Positions 21,735 through 34,682 of a DNA stretch of 64,000 nt are shown piece after piece. Below the pieces are notes generated by a model that was not told the DNA's origin, searched no databases, and saw only the letters and a program-made list of their open reading frames with translations. A program made the position numbers and the translations under genes. Source of the DNA: Isoetes taiwanensis. Lineage: Eukaryota > Streptophyta > Lycopodiopsida > Isoetales > Isoetaceae. Position 1 is the first letter of the stretch. Each line of letters begins with the position of its first letter. The stretch covers positions 9,925,525-9,989,524 of the forward strand of contig JAJEKV010000017.1 in NCBI GenBank assembly GCA_021234155.1, read 5' to 3'.

Positions 21735-24060
21735 TTTGAAGAAAATAAAATGAAAGAGGCACAACATCATCATTCATTAACTAATTATAACCTTACTAGC
21801 TTTTAGGCATGGCTTAACCATGTAATATCTAATTCCTAATATTCTGATGGGCATCGTTTGACCATGCCCCGCATAAACCTTGGAGATGTGTTTCTAGTTA
21901 GCTTGGTATTCTTCCCTTTTTTTTTTTTTTAGGGTAAGATTTTTATTTTTTATTAATATATAAATGGTACAAGGCCCTTATTCATCCAATTAGGGAAGAG
22001 CATAGTAGAATACACAACAAGCTAATGCAATACTTTATTGGAGCTCTCTTAACCTCTTCCTTGCTCATTAGTACTATGGGGGCCACTGCTATTCCAAAAA
22101 GTACCATAGCAATGGCAGCAACCTCTTCCCGATGTCCAAATACTATGGAAGATAATTCTCAATTTTTTGCAATCAGCTACTCATGAAATCTCCATAATGC
22201 TCCACTAACCTCAAAATAAAATTGGCCCTGAGATAATCAATTTAAAGCTTGATCATGTAGATTGCCACGAACAACAATGCTATGCAAAGGACTCCACTAT
22301 GCTACTACACCCAGAGCTAAAATTCCCATGAAGTTCCTCCCTCCGAAAGTTGCAATTGTTCAAGTGATGACTGATAGAAGAATACTACCTAGTTAGCACC
22401 ATAAACACCTGTGTTGGAATTAAGAGCCAAGTGTAGTCCATCTGCATGTAACTCCAACAGGCTTGTCCCCTACTGGTGCCAAGCATACGTACAATAGAAG
22501 CCTCCCGTCTCCTAAAGATATTATAGCCCTACATATACCACTGTTTGCAGTGCCATCTATACAAAAGCTTCTTTTAGATGGGATAGAAGATCACGGGCCT
22601 AATTGAAACCCATCTTAAGAACACTACTTGCTTCATAATAAGCACATGAAAAGTGGACATATTTAGATAACCCACTCAAGACCTAGCATAGACACCAGTT
22701 TCATCAATACATCTTCCATATAGATAGCAATTACCAGCACACAAAGACTCATTAGTCACAAGATAAATAGAGCTTCGTGTGCACCCAAAGCCCTTCAAGT
22801 CTTTAGCTAACATACCTTTGCAGAGAGGAGCGAAACTGGCTACATAGAGGTGGAAGGATACCTGATACTATGCAAAACCTCATATGGATCAAATAAGATG
22901 CCCCCAAACTTGTACCACCTGATAGCATGATAGCACTAATAACCGAGTTCCAAAAGTTGCCTGAATATATTTCTCACACTCGACACATAAGCCTCTATAT
23001 AGTTTCCATTTAGGTGGAATGGTAGCTAGTGATGCTTATAATATCAACTTTAGCAATCTTTAATTTTTTTTATATGGATTTTAGGCTTATATGCATTCAG
23101 ACTTGTAACAATAATGTTGAAGAGGCTTTGTTCTAATGATTTGTCTCTTAAAATTTAAAATTGCCTTAGTTAGATGCTTTTAAAATGCAAATGCACTAGA
23201 AAGATATCACCAAGCTCGAATTTTCTTTCTCATGAACATCATACAGGATTTTTGTAGATTATCTCAAGCTCTGTTGTCTTGGGTACATGATCATTCACGC
23301 ATAACAGTCAAATTTTCACTTTTTGCCTCAAGATCTCAGATTTCTTGATGCAAGGAAGGTGTAACAATGCTTCAAATCATCAAACCAGCCAGTACCACAG
23401 GTCAGCAGGTCGGCGTTCGCACAAAAGCATTCAAAAAAAACTCTGAGGCAAAATCCTCTTTTAAAATTCCCATGTCTCGACTCGTTTTTGGCAAATCCGG
23501 GCAAATCCGGGGTTGAGGGAGGTGGATTCAGGGCCTTTGGGCTATGTTTAACTCGTCTAATCCGCCAAAAATGGCCGGACCTTGGCCCGAACTTTTTAGG
23601 GTTCTTGAAATTTCGTGGGATATATCCCATACAAGCCCGGGGGTACCATGTGATGGAGGGGGATTGGCAGAAATGTTTGATTAGGATGGGCACGGCTCCC
23701 AAGAACTAGATCTTGAAGGTCAGTATGTGGTTTTTTTTCAAAATTTCAAAATCCATGTGGCATATTCTTGTGCTCTTCAAGATGGGAAAATATTTTTTGG
23801 AAAATAAGCACTTTAATTTTTGGGGATAAAAATTGTCCAAATTTTGATAAGGTAGCAAAAGTGAGAGGTGAGTAAGCAAGCAAGCACGTAATAGATGAAG
23901 TTTAGACCTTATTCTCGTTAAGGGATGGACTATAATTTTTGCCAAAAATCCTCTTTGAGATCCTATCTTAAATTCATTCCAAAAGATTTCCAACAATGAT
24001 GGGAATCGAACCTCCAACCCATAGGATTGAACCCCTCTAAACCTTCGCATGTCAGTCACA
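21735..24060. other. Unclassified repeat-like DNA without recognised genes
   Basis: A T-run followed by AGGGTAAGATTTTTATTTTT at 21918-21955 looks like the antisense of a poly(A)-tailed retroelement 3' end, so part of 21918-23300 may be a reverse-strand retroelement remnant. No RT or other protein motif was readable. Around 23480-23700 the sequence is locally GC-richer with short frames and no recognised product. Confidence 0.35.
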
Positions 24061-24100
24061 AGGGGCAAGCATCGTTTATGCTTTACCTCTAATTAAGCTT

Positions 24101-25600
24101 GTGAACTTGCAAAGAGCCCATCACTACACAACCCGAATGGCCATGGCCCATTGCAATTGCATAGCCCCTTGCCCTGACCCCCACTTGGAGGGAGACATCC
24201 CCCAGGCCCAGGCTTCGAGCCAGGCCCAGTCAGTTGCCCAGACACGCCCACAAACTACTGATCCTGTGCATCATGAGCCCGCCTGGGACAACCAAGATGA
24301 GAGGCCACCATCCTGATCAGACATCATGGACAAGGGAGAGGCATCTTCCATGAAGAGGGAGGCACGGGCCAAAGCCCAATGAACAAAACTGGCCCAACAA
24401 GGGAATGGTTGCTCAGGCCCCATGGGAAACTCAGCATCGGCATATCCTTGGAGCCATCTCAAGGCCAAAATTGAGAATAATAGTGCACGTATTGTAGGCC
24501 TGGCAGCAGAGAAACAACGGAGCACGGAGCTGGAGACCTACACACATCAGGTACAAGACGGCCTCCGCTTGGCACACTTTGAGAGGTCCCGGGACAGACA
24601 GGAGCTCATTGACATGCGGGCATGGAAGCCATGATACAAGACAGGGAACAGGCAGTACGGGAGACGATGGCAACCATCTCTTGGCGTCAATATAAGGTTG
24701 AGCAATGAGGAGGCTAATAACATGAAGAGTGTAGGCCGCCTTTGAAGAGAGCCAAACACAGCTGGAGCCCTTCAGGGTAGGCTCGAGTCATGGGAAGTGC
24801 CTTTACTGGTGACAAACCAGGCTCTGGATACCTGCTTGCTAGAACTCGAGCACAGCCTCGCTGCTCGAGTTCGAGAGTTGCAGCCATCACCAGGCAAGGC
24901 AAAGGCCTCCACGCAGAGGCGCATGAACAGCTACAGCGATGCATGCATGAGATGGCAGAGCAGCAACAACTTCTACAGGAACTAAGCTCTATGGTTCATA
25001 GAGCAGAGGCCACAACACAGGTCGCACTAGTCCTGCATACCCAATGGCCTGCACAGCCTGCATGCCACCTGTCGGGGCCCTGCATTGTCGCACCACTACC
25101 AAGCCACCCCATGCCACACCACCATCCGAGCACAGGCTGCAACCCACGCCTGACATTGATCCACAGGCCATAGAACTTCGAGAACACAGATGGAGAGGCC
25201 ACAATTTGGAAATTCGAGGCCTGCCAGAAGAAGAGGAGGAGAATCTCGTTCACCGCCTCCGAACGCAGATCCTCGACCGTATGACATTTCCATCGCCTGT
25301 ACACATTGCAAGAGCAAGCCGCCATGGTGCTCAACGCCCTAACCACAACCCATTTTCATCTTCACGGTTGCAGATGCACGGGTACAAGATGCTACACTGT
25401 GTCAGGGTAAACAATTGAAAGGGATGTCCCTATATATGGATCGAGATCTCACACCAGAGCAACATGAGTCACACAGGCAAGGGCTCGCCAAGATTAGAAG
25501 CATCCACCGTCGAGGGGAAGCCGCAGGACTAGTCTGGGGTAGAATGTGCATTTTTCGCCCACCAAATTTTGCTACAGACCTCTGAGGCCACTCTGCCACA
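24101..25600 (+). pseudogene. LINE ORF1 (coiled-coil / RNA-binding protein), broken
   Basis: Several overlapping frames together encode a Pro/Gln-rich start, a long helix-prone segment (LKAKIENNSARIVGLAAEKQ, and later repeated Glu/Gln/Arg runs near 24880-25000), and an RRM-like strand reading HNLEIRGLPEEEEENL near 25203. ORF1 proteins of LINEs of the L1 type have this layout: coiled coil then RNA-recognition motif. They bind the element RNA and act as a chaperone during target-primed reverse transcription. At least three frameshifts or stops interrupt it. Confidence 0.6.
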
Positions 25601-25811
25601 GCCCCAAAGTCCCAACCCTAGCTGATCAGGCTCCTACTCACCTGTTTTAGCTCCATGCCCTGCTTTTGCTCCCTCAGTGGCCACAGCCTCTCAGCCACAT
25701 GCTACCTTTCCTCCCACTGCTTCTCGCCTCGCCCCCGTGACTCATATTGTTTCTGCTCCTCGCTCTTTCCCTGTAACCCAGTCCACACATATATCTACTG
25801 CCGACGAATAG

Positions 25812-28720
25812 GAAATGTGCATCCGGGTGGTCTCCTGGAACTGTTGGGGTGTTTCATGGTAGAAGGGGGATAGTCTCAACTCAATGGCTGCAAGAATGGA
25901 TCTCATCTTCCTCATGAAGATATGGGAGCATGCAGGGCACAGGTATTCAATCTAGCATTTTTCAGTACTCAATAGCTGCACATGAAAGAGGGGACATGGT
26001 GGGGTTGCCTGTTATTACCGTATGTCTTTGATGCAGTCAGTCTCCCTACACAAGACGTACAGATACAATTGGTAGCTATGGGTGCGCGTGCATATTTCTA
26101 GTGGCAACCCTCTCTTCCTGGCCGCCTACTACTTCTCTCATGCAAAGAGAAACTTCTATCACAACCACTCAGATATGGATAGTATGAATCCTTACGTTAA
26201 TCTGTATGATGACATCCAGCAGCACAAGCAATTGGGTAGTGTCATACTCCTTGGAGATTTCAATGCACGAACAGGAGTAAAGCAATCCACGAGACTTGAC
26301 CCCCTGGCAGATGATGCGTTGCAGCTATGCCCTGCAGAGACAACTTGACCATGGACATCAGATGACAACGAGGTCACGTGCTTTGACAGGTAGTTGCTTT
26401 TGCTACGTGGTATCTTTGACTTGGTGATTTGCAATGGCCTGATACAGTTGCCCTCCTCCCCCAAATGCACTTGTAGACAGGAGAACCGGGGTGGAGGATC
26501 TAGTGTGGTAGATTATGTCTTAGTGGCTGAGCAAGATATGCCTATTATCAATCACTTTCGAGTAGGTACAAACACTCGAGACGAGGAGGCCGACTCAGAT
26601 CACCGTTTACTCTACCTGAAACTGGCCTTGCAGGCAGTCAGAACCCCTTCTGTAGCGGCTTCTTGCCAACCTCAGTTGCGATGGATTACGAACAAGTAGA
26701 GGCTTATGCCGGAATGCTCACAGACAACTTGGCAGGAATTTTGCAGGCCACCACGCTAGAGCAACAGATAAGCCAACTAATTGAGCTGGTACAAACTGCA
26801 GTAGAAAGGTGTTTTGGGAGAATCCATCCATGAAGAATCTCAGAAAACACAATCTTCCCACATAATCGGTAATTTGATACTGAGTGTAAGCAACACAAAT
26901 GCAAGGTTCGCCAGATCACAAATCCAGCTATGCGCTCACAGGCCACTGCACGATATCGCGCATTCCTAAAGGCAAAGAAAGCGCGATACCTCGCGAAGCA
27001 CCAAGGGGAAATGTTCTACCTGCTTGATCATCATCTCAGAACCTTCTGGAGAAGAGTGCTTCGAAAGCCAGTGCAGCCTACATGGCATATCACGACTAGG
27101 CAGTGGGAGCGGTACTTGCAGCAGCTCTACGATCCCCCCTGGGACGCGAACATACTTCCACATAATGGTCCAACATTAGAACTTGCAGAGGATGATGTCA
27201 TCGAGGGCATACAACATCTGGCTTATGGGAAAGCAGCGGACCTGAACGGCATGCAAGCAGAATTGCTCAAGTGGGCAGGGCAGCCTATAGTACCGATCCT
27301 CACTGCCCTGTTCAACAGAGCACTCAGGAAGGTTTTTCCCTGCAATGGATCACAAATAGGGTTGTTCCCATTTACAAGGCAGGAGATCCACACTGTTCAG
27401 CCAACTACTGGACAATCATGGTCAGTTCGGTGTTTGCCAAACTGCTAGCTGGCATTCTCGAGCAGCAGGTAACCAGATATGGGCAGAGGCAGAGGTAGTG
27501 GTCATGCAGGCTCTCACGCATGCAGGCTTCAGACCTCGCCACTTAACTATTGATCATATCTTCACATTGAGGACCTTGGTTGAAGACCGTAGGAACCACC
27601 GACAAGATCTGTATTGCTGCTTCGTTGACTTCAGGCTTTTGACATTGTGCCTCGAGAAAAGCTGTGGGTAAGACTGTGCAAACTGGGGCTTTCTGTGGAG
27701 ATGCAAGATGCAGCGTACAGTATGAGAGTTGTTCTGGCCGAACGCAGCCGATGGGGTAACCATTTGCCAGTAGTATCGGGGTCCGACAGGGATATCCTCT
27801 CTCTCCAACGCTATTTGGCCTTTACATTGACCAGTTAGAAACCTAGCTCACCGACGGTGGGGGTGGCACCCAACTTTTGCATTAAGTCATCAGGCAGCTC
27901 ATTTATGCGGCTGATGTCGACCTCCTGGCCCACACTCCGGAGGATATGCAGTCTCATTTAGACGCTTAGAATGCATTCTGCCAAGCCACAGACATGCGCG
28001 TCAATCTCGCCAAGACTAAGGTGGTCCTAATATCATTGTCACGCCACCCTAGGTCCCCTTCACTCACCTATCGGGGCAAATTGTGGAGGTGACATCCACC
28101 TACAAGTACTTGGGAGTGGAGTTCCCTTCTTTACTATTTCCAGAAGGTTGTCGATATGGACGATGCCCATCTTCTTCACCTAGCTACACTATAGCAATGA
28201 GACCAGATGGAATGTGCAGGAGCACAGGTGCATACAGGGACACAGAGGCAGACTGAGACAACCTGAGGAATTGCCTTGACACTTGTTTCCTCAGCAAGCT
28301 TTGGGATCCTAGGGCCCTCGAGCAGGTCAAAATGGCACATTACAATTACACATAAACCCCACACTCGATCACGACCCATAACGCTACCTGTATTCACATC
28401 TGCCAATGGAAAAGCGTAGGCTCATCGTCTCCATTCGCACAGGTGCCCACCATCTTCGCATTGAGACAAGCAGGTGGATTGGAGAACCATGCCAGAATAG
28501 GCTTTGTCAGTGCTGCAGATGGGAGCCATTGAGGATGAATGTCACACTTTTCAGAGCTGCCCAGCATATCATCAAATCCGAGCACACTACACTCTCTTGA
28601 TCAGGCCAGACAAGCCGCTACACATGTTATTGAGCACGACCTCAGTGCGTTCGCTAGGATCATACATTCAGGAGGTACTGGATCTGAGGACTTGCATATG
28701 CCCCCGGACAACCACTTGAT
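25812..28720 (+). pseudogene. LINE ORF2 (endonuclease and reverse transcriptase), broken
   Basis: Apurinic-type endonuclease motifs are readable: SWNCWG near 25830, LLGDFNARTG near 26255, and SDHRLLYL near 26597. RT follows with PIYKAGDPHCSANYW (about 27370), GVRQGYPLSPTLF (about 27778, read across a frame change), and a catalytic box where YADD has become YAAD (27903-27915). The C-terminal zinc-knuckle-like segment is readable as CQCC, then ECH, then C at about 28510-28560. Many frameshifts, the damaged catalytic box and a ~340-bp deletion make it inactive. Confidence 0.85.
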
Positions 28721-28918
28721 AGACAGGAAATATTTCATGACGTGTGTATATATGTATATTTCTATAGCTTATCAGCAAACTTATTGCTGCCACGGTTTTT
28801 TTACTCGATTTAAGGCAGGGATTTTTTTAACCCGGGCAGCAATATGCCTGCTGCATTCTTGTATTGGGTCCCATAGATGATTGGCCTCCGTGGACGATAA
28901 AAGTCATTCAATTCAATT

Positions 28919-29580
28919 CTTCTGGATTAACTTATCAATCTTGAAATCATTCCAACCCTTTATTATTATCAAGACTACACATACATATTACCGCTGTTTA
29001 AGATAAAAACTTATGTCTTTCCATATATTAATCCGAGTTTCCTCAAATTATATTTGTCTATTTCCATATCAGACCATCTTTATCTACAAAATTTCTATCT
29101 GCACCTATCCTCGACTTATGCTCCACCCTGCAGCTCTGCCAGCTGAAAAGCCTTAGCGCAGCTAGAGTGGATATTCCCTTGCTGTCTTCCCCCCAAAAAA
29201 TTTTCCCTTACTAACACCTCGTCTGTTCCTTCCTTCTTCTCTATCCGATCTTCCAATAACACTTATATCAAAACAAAACATAATAGTTTTATATCTAAAT
29301 TATCATCCCCATGCTTCCATACTTCATCTCACACCTTCTATTGTAAAGCAACTCGGGTCCATTTGGTTGATATCTCTGCACTCCGCATACTGCACATACC
29401 CTACCCTTACTATATGGCTATAAATTGTGTCTGGAGTTCCTCATCCTCTTATCCATTATCCACATTAGGCGCATAATGCACAGCTCCCCCAGCCACTTCG
29501 AATTCACTTTAGTGCCCGATTTATATCCCATAGCATTTCACCCTAGCGGCGCGAATGCATAAAAATCTCCCATATTGTAA
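28919..29580. other. No recognised feature
   Basis: AT-rich, low-complexity-leaning sequence between the LINE tail and the reverse-strand gypsy relic. No open frame or repeat similarity was recognised. Confidence 0.4.
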
Positions 29581-31850
29581 TCTTTTTCCAAAGAATCATG
29601 CAAATGGTGCAACCTCATACATTTGAAGCAGTGATTTGGCATACATGTGATGACAAAGCACAAATAGGATGATGATATGGCAAGTGAAGTGGCAAAATAT
29701 TTTTCCTAGTTAAAAACTTTTTGTGAGATGGAAATGAGGTGGATGATATGTGGTGGTGATGTGGCATCTCTACTTGGTGAGCTGGATAATGAGATGTGAA
29801 AATGGCATGTGTACTTCGAGATATTTAGCATTTTGGCAATACTTAGGCTACCTTTGTGCCTTTTCAAACTTTGTGACCTTGGGGAAGCCTTTTTTTATAA
29901 ATGTTTTTGCTTTTTTTGATGAGTAGTGGATGTAAGATGAAGTATGTGAAGTGTTTTGACTAGGAAAAACACGTTTTGCCAACTTTGGATTTGGGAAGTG
30001 GTGATGGCATATGAGATGAGGAAAAATGATATGTGGGATAGGTGGAATCATGACAATGAGACCTAGAGAAGTGTAAATCATTTCAAAAACTTGGAATAAG
30101 CAAAGTACCATTGTATCTTAGGGGGGTCTTTCAAACTTGGACGAGGGGCCTTCAAACTCTAACATCAAGTCTTCATGAGTGCAAAATTGATCCAAAATTT
30201 TTTCTTGTGATGCCTACATGATTTTCAAAAAAAAGTCCTCACTTTGTTCTTCATACTTGATGTCTTCTAGAGGTCTTTAATGCAAGATGTCTTCAACATC
30301 CATGGTATGTTGGCTCATGCACACACATCTCAAGTCAAATGTTAAATGTGAGTACAACACATGCACATGGCTCTTCTATGATGCCAAAATGTGACGATAT
30401 CATGCCAAACAAAAAGAATAGGCTGGTCCTCCAGCCTCTTGAACTTGATATAAACACTCAGGAGCTCTTAATAGTTGCCAATATGGAAGAATGGTTGGCA
30501 ACATGGGTCTTGTATGAGAAGGAAGCAAGGAAACATGGAAGGTAAGTTGAATGTGGTGCAAATGATTATGGAGGCATATATATATGGTGAACTTGCATGA
30601 CAAATGTATACAAAGTTAGCACAATGGAGTTGCCGGAATTTGGTTGGCAACTAGATGTAGGTGATTGGGAATGAAAGCATAGAAATGGCTTGCATACATT
30701 TTGTGCAAATGAACATGCTATGGATGTGTTTTAGAGTCGATCTGCACATGACAAAGCATACATTAGTAGAATAGGTTGCTGTTATGGCAGGCATGGCAGC
30801 AACACATTATGAAGAAATGAATGAGTGAAACAATGGCATGTGAGTGATGAGTATGGGAGTGTGGAAAAAGATGTGGCAGATGCTCCTGCATGAAAACAAA
30901 TATCTTTAGCATCAAAACTTAAGTTTGAGACCTACATGTATGTTCTTCATTGTTCTTGAGTTAGCGCAGTTGCATAAGACATTCTAGACCCTTCAAGATT
31001 GAAGCTAATATACTAAAAGCAATATGCTCTGACATGAGCCACGTGGCTATCTGAATCCTCAATCTTTGGCTTCTTCTTATCATTTTGAACAGCATAGATT
31101 CGTATGGGACTAGGGCCGATGTACTCTGGCTCATAATCTGGAAAGAAAGGGCATTAGAGACATGCAACACATCAGCGAGATAAGGAATCATATCAGCAAT
31201 TTCAGTGGCCTTGATGAAGGCTTTATGTATAATATCAAATCCCACTTGCTTATGTATCTTGAGCATTTTTCTATGCACCCTTGGTCAACTGCTCAAACAT
31301 CTCATAAAAGATGCTACAAGATGTAAAGTATGGTTAGTTATATGGTTCATTTGACATTTCATAAGCTACACATGGAATCTTACATATTGATGAATAGCCT
31401 CACCATGTTTGATGTGGAAGGTCTGTAGTTCAAATATCAGACCTTGAGGGTCAGGAAGCTTACCAAAACTTGCTAGGAACTTCTACACAATCTCATCTTA
31501 CGAGTTGGCACCTATGCTAATCACATAGTCAAGCCATGCTCGCACCTCATCATTCTTAAAACACTTCTTGAATTCTGAAAACTTGCAACCCTTCTTCTAA
31601 CCATACTCTTGAAAGTATTCATCAAAAGTCTTCAAGAAGATGTTAGCATTGATGCTTGGATTAGAAATAGAAAGAGGAATAGAGGCACATTGAGTTCAAA
31701 ATAATTATAAGGCATATCTGCATTAGCTTGTACAGTCACTACAGTGGTGCAACAAATGCTTCAGGATTCCCTTGTGTCTCAATATGATCAACACTCTAAT
31801 TGTTTCTCCTTGGAGCCAGGCATCCCTCTCTAATTACCTTCAAGCACCCA
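29580..31850 (-). mobile_element. Reverse-strand gypsy relic lacking pol
   Basis: Read on the minus strand this stretch gives gag (31840-30961), then a region matching 10740-10830 of the first element (30450-30370), then an LTR-like stretch (about 30150-29580) resembling 10999-11700. All of pol is missing between gag and the pre-LTR region, so a large internal deletion removed it. It belongs to the same family as the element at 1-13052. Confidence 0.75.
30961..31840 (-). pseudogene. gag: gypsy gag relic, reverse strand
   Basis: The minus strand reads MHRKMLKIHKQVGFD and AFIKATEIADMIPYL, which closely parallel the gag at 3184-3290. Further upstream (31400-31840) the nucleotide sequence parallels 2640-3059, including the segment encoding NIFLKTFDEYFQEYG. 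Stops and frameshifts are frequent. This gives independent support for the gag call in the first element. Confidence 0.8.
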
Positions 31851-32750
31851 AGCCATGAGCAGTCGATAGGGCATGTAGATATGACTCATCTATAAAAAAT
31901 ATCATTACAATGGTAAAAGATCTCTTTTAACTGTCCATTCAATACAAGAGGTGAAGTAACTTCTATAGCCTTTATGGTTCATCCACATGTCTCCTTTTCC
32001 GCCTTTGTTTTCCAACACAAAGAGTGATATGTTCCTAAAGCCAGGAAGTTGATTCAGGTAAGAGACATTTGTCTCCAATGGAGACTAAGTACTGGAAGAT
32101 GTCTTCTTCTCTGGTAATCTTCTTCACAAGAGCCACTTTTCTTCACAATTCGGTCTCATTTTTTGTCACATTTAGATCAAATATAGTTTCATGTACATAG
32201 AGCACTCTGCCCATGGAGCCTGGAAGCTTCTATTGTGCATAAGTATCCCAAAACTCATTCCACTTGACCCATACACCATCCTTGGAGAAAATGAGTTTCC
32301 ATGAATCCATTCCCCGCTATATGTGCTATTAGAAGGATCTCCATTAGCTTCGCTATCTTTTTGCTTTGAAAAGAAACTCCACGGCAAACAACTGTCAGGT
32401 TTGAAATGGCCTTAGCATAGATTGCTGCGAAAAGGAAGGGTATAGCCGTTCTATTATCCAATTGGTAATAAACTTCATTTCTTGTGCTCCTGGAAGAATC
32501 ACTCCAATAGTTAGAAATAAAAGGAACGAGCCAAAAAACCCAAGTACTTTCCTATGTATATGATATTTACGACAATTAGCTCTGATTTTAGAGACGCATT
32601 TGCCAAAAATCATCATATGCTTTGGAAGAGATAGTATAATACCAAGTTAATTTTGTGATTCTGATTGTAGTAGAAATACTCTCGTTGGAAATGATTGAGT
32701 TTTGATCTAGGAAAAAGTTAAACATTTTGCTACGGTCACATAAATCTGCT
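31850..32750 (-). other. Unassigned, possible reverse-strand coding remnant
   Basis: Three overlapping minus-strand frames (32616-32395, 32461-32255, 32387-32172) read like one protein sequence broken by frameshifts, including segments such as DSWKLIFSKDGVWVKW. No family was recognised. It may be 5' internal sequence of the gypsy relic or an unrelated remnant. Confidence 0.3.
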
Positions 32751-32755
32751 GATAG

Positions 32756-32953
32756 TGATACGAGTCAAGGAGCTTAAAAAACTCAAAACTTTTGGCAACG
32801 ACAAGGAATGAATTCAAGAACTCTTGTGTTAATAAATCGGTCCAATACAAGAGCAAGATTATTAATGATTCAGCAACAAGAAATGGAGCATCAAATATCC
32901 GCCCAACTAGATCCACAGGGCTCAAGGCATTTTCCAAGCTAGCTTAGGAATAA
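32756..32953 (-). repeat. 3' LTR of the LARD-like element
   Basis: About 165 bp matches the right LTR, from TGATACGAGTCAAGG to CCGCCCAACTAGATCCA. The rest of the U3 region diverges sharply. The right limit near 32953 is set by ...TTGATCA followed, on the minus strand, by a purine-rich tract (AAGAAAAATGGGTTG). Confidence 0.65.
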
Positions 32954-33789
32954 AGAGTTGATCACAACCCATTTTTCTTCGGCTTACGATCATTCAATTT
33001 AAACAGAATCAGGCTTTGAAAAGGCTTAAAAGAAGCAGTGAAAGGCAAAGGATCAGCAACCAAATGCCTCTGAACACTTCGGAGCTTCTAGAAGAGCTTG
33101 GAGTTGAAGCAGCACTGAAACGTTGATCTGATGAAGCCGAATTCTGCCGCAATGATAGTTTGATGTCCCCAACTGACTGATAGTTTCCCCTTTTTAAAAT
33201 CCCATCTTCCTTTTGGCCGTCTAAGAATAATCATGGTCGCCTCAAAAGGTCCCTAATATATTTTATCTCAGCCCGGCTTGTGTTAACAAATAACAGAATG
33301 CAGAATGATTGGTGCTTGTTCTTGACCCGACCTTTTTCTGCAGATCTGCGGCCTTGACTTGATTTACCAGATGGTATCTTTGCATGAGCGACCACCTTTT
33401 GCATTTATATCTAGCCTCTTTTTTTTTGCTTGCATAAGTTTAAAGATTTAGAAGACACTTTTCTAGGTTTCCTTTTATTTGTACACCCTTAGGAACTATT
33501 AGAACATTGCATTCACATGACAATTGCCTTAACCCTTTTAATGTGGACCTCTTCCCCGTGCATGGCTCCATATCAGTCCATCCTTTCTCAAGAAAAATCG
33601 TCCGTGATCATCCAACTTACGCTCCAATTCGGTCCATCCCTTCTCGCGGTGGTTGTTTCACGATCATCATGAACCTGGAAGTTTCTCAAACCTGCGAACT
33701 CAAGAAATAATTATAGATATTATTGTACCCTCATAGTACCATATATTCCTTGCACCTCCGCGTCCCTATTTTGATTATATCACTGCAAT

Positions 33790-34449
33790 CCATCAATTCG
33801 ACATGACATTCCCCTGCTGCTTGAAGTCAACACGGTGTTGATCCAAACGTTACTACTGAACCAGAGAACCCAATAAATGAAGATCAAGTTCAATTAGTCC
33901 CGCCACCATCGGCGCAACCACCACCTGCACATGGAGAAGACCTTATCGATGTGTTGTCATTATGGTTGGTTGGATACATCAACTTTATTCATCCATCTCT
34001 ACACCATCCCCAAGGCTCGGAAGGGGACAAAAAATTTGTTAGTTAACACAAACCCTTACACCCAACACTTTAAATTAAATTCCCCCTAAGACCCCCTTTG
34101 GTTTGGATGCATATTCACAAGGGGAGTTTATAATGTGAATATGCACCCAAACCAAATGGGGTTTTAGGGGGGATTTAATTTAAAGTGTTGGGTGTAAGGG
34201 TTTGTGTTAACTAACAATTTTTTTGGCCCCTTCGAGGACTTGGGGATGGTGTAGAGATGGATGATTAAAGTTGATGTATTCGATCAACCATAATGACAAC
34301 ACATCAATAGGGTCTTCTCCATGTGCAGGTGGTGGTTGCGCTGATGGTGGCGGGACTAATTGAACTTGATCTTCATTTATTGGGTTCTCTGGTACAGTAA
34401 TAATGTTTGGATCAACATCATCTTGAAATGTCATGTGGAATTGATGGAT
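33790..34449. repeat. Large near-perfect inverted repeat (hairpin, 16-nt loop)
   Basis: The arms 33790-34118 and 34135-34449 are reverse complements with few differences, separated by 16 bases. The inner ~80 bp of each arm is the inverted-repeat family seen at 6216 and 57236. The outer parts hold a protein-like sequence that on the minus strand of the right arm reads NPINEDQVQLVPPPSAQPPP. A transcript would fold into a ~320-bp double-stranded stem, a natural substrate for small-RNA production. Confidence 0.9.
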
Positions 34450-34528
34450 TGGGAGATTCTATAGTCTGCATGAACATAAAGGAAAGAAATTGGTTAGATT
34501 GATATTAATTTAGAAAATAGAATTTTAC

Positions 34529-34682
34529 TAGTGAAATAAAATTGAATCAAATAAAAGCTTTTGACACTTATATTCTCTACAATAATGTTTTATTCACAAA
34601 CCTTTAGTAGCGAAATAAAATTGAATCAAATAAAAGCTTTAGACATCGATATGCTCGACAATAATGTTTTATTCACAAACCA
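34529..34682. repeat. Tandem duplication, ~77 bp, two copies
   Basis: Both copies contain GAAATAAAATTGAATCAAAT, AAAAGCTTT and ACAATAATGTTTTATTCACA. No coding or regulatory role is evident. Confidence 0.85.

Larger units (their letters stand above)
24060..28918 (+). mobile_element. Near full-length LINE, mutated
   Basis: ORF1-like and ORF2-like regions lie in the expected order and are followed by the family 3' sequence (GGGTCCCATAGATGATTGGCCTCCGTGGACGATAAAA) and a short TTCAA-repeat tail ending about 28918. The absence of a poly(A) tail and the presence of a short-repeat tail set this family apart from classical plant L1. About 340 bp is deleted near 28130 relative to 39735-40080. The 5' border is uncertain. 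Confidence 0.85.
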
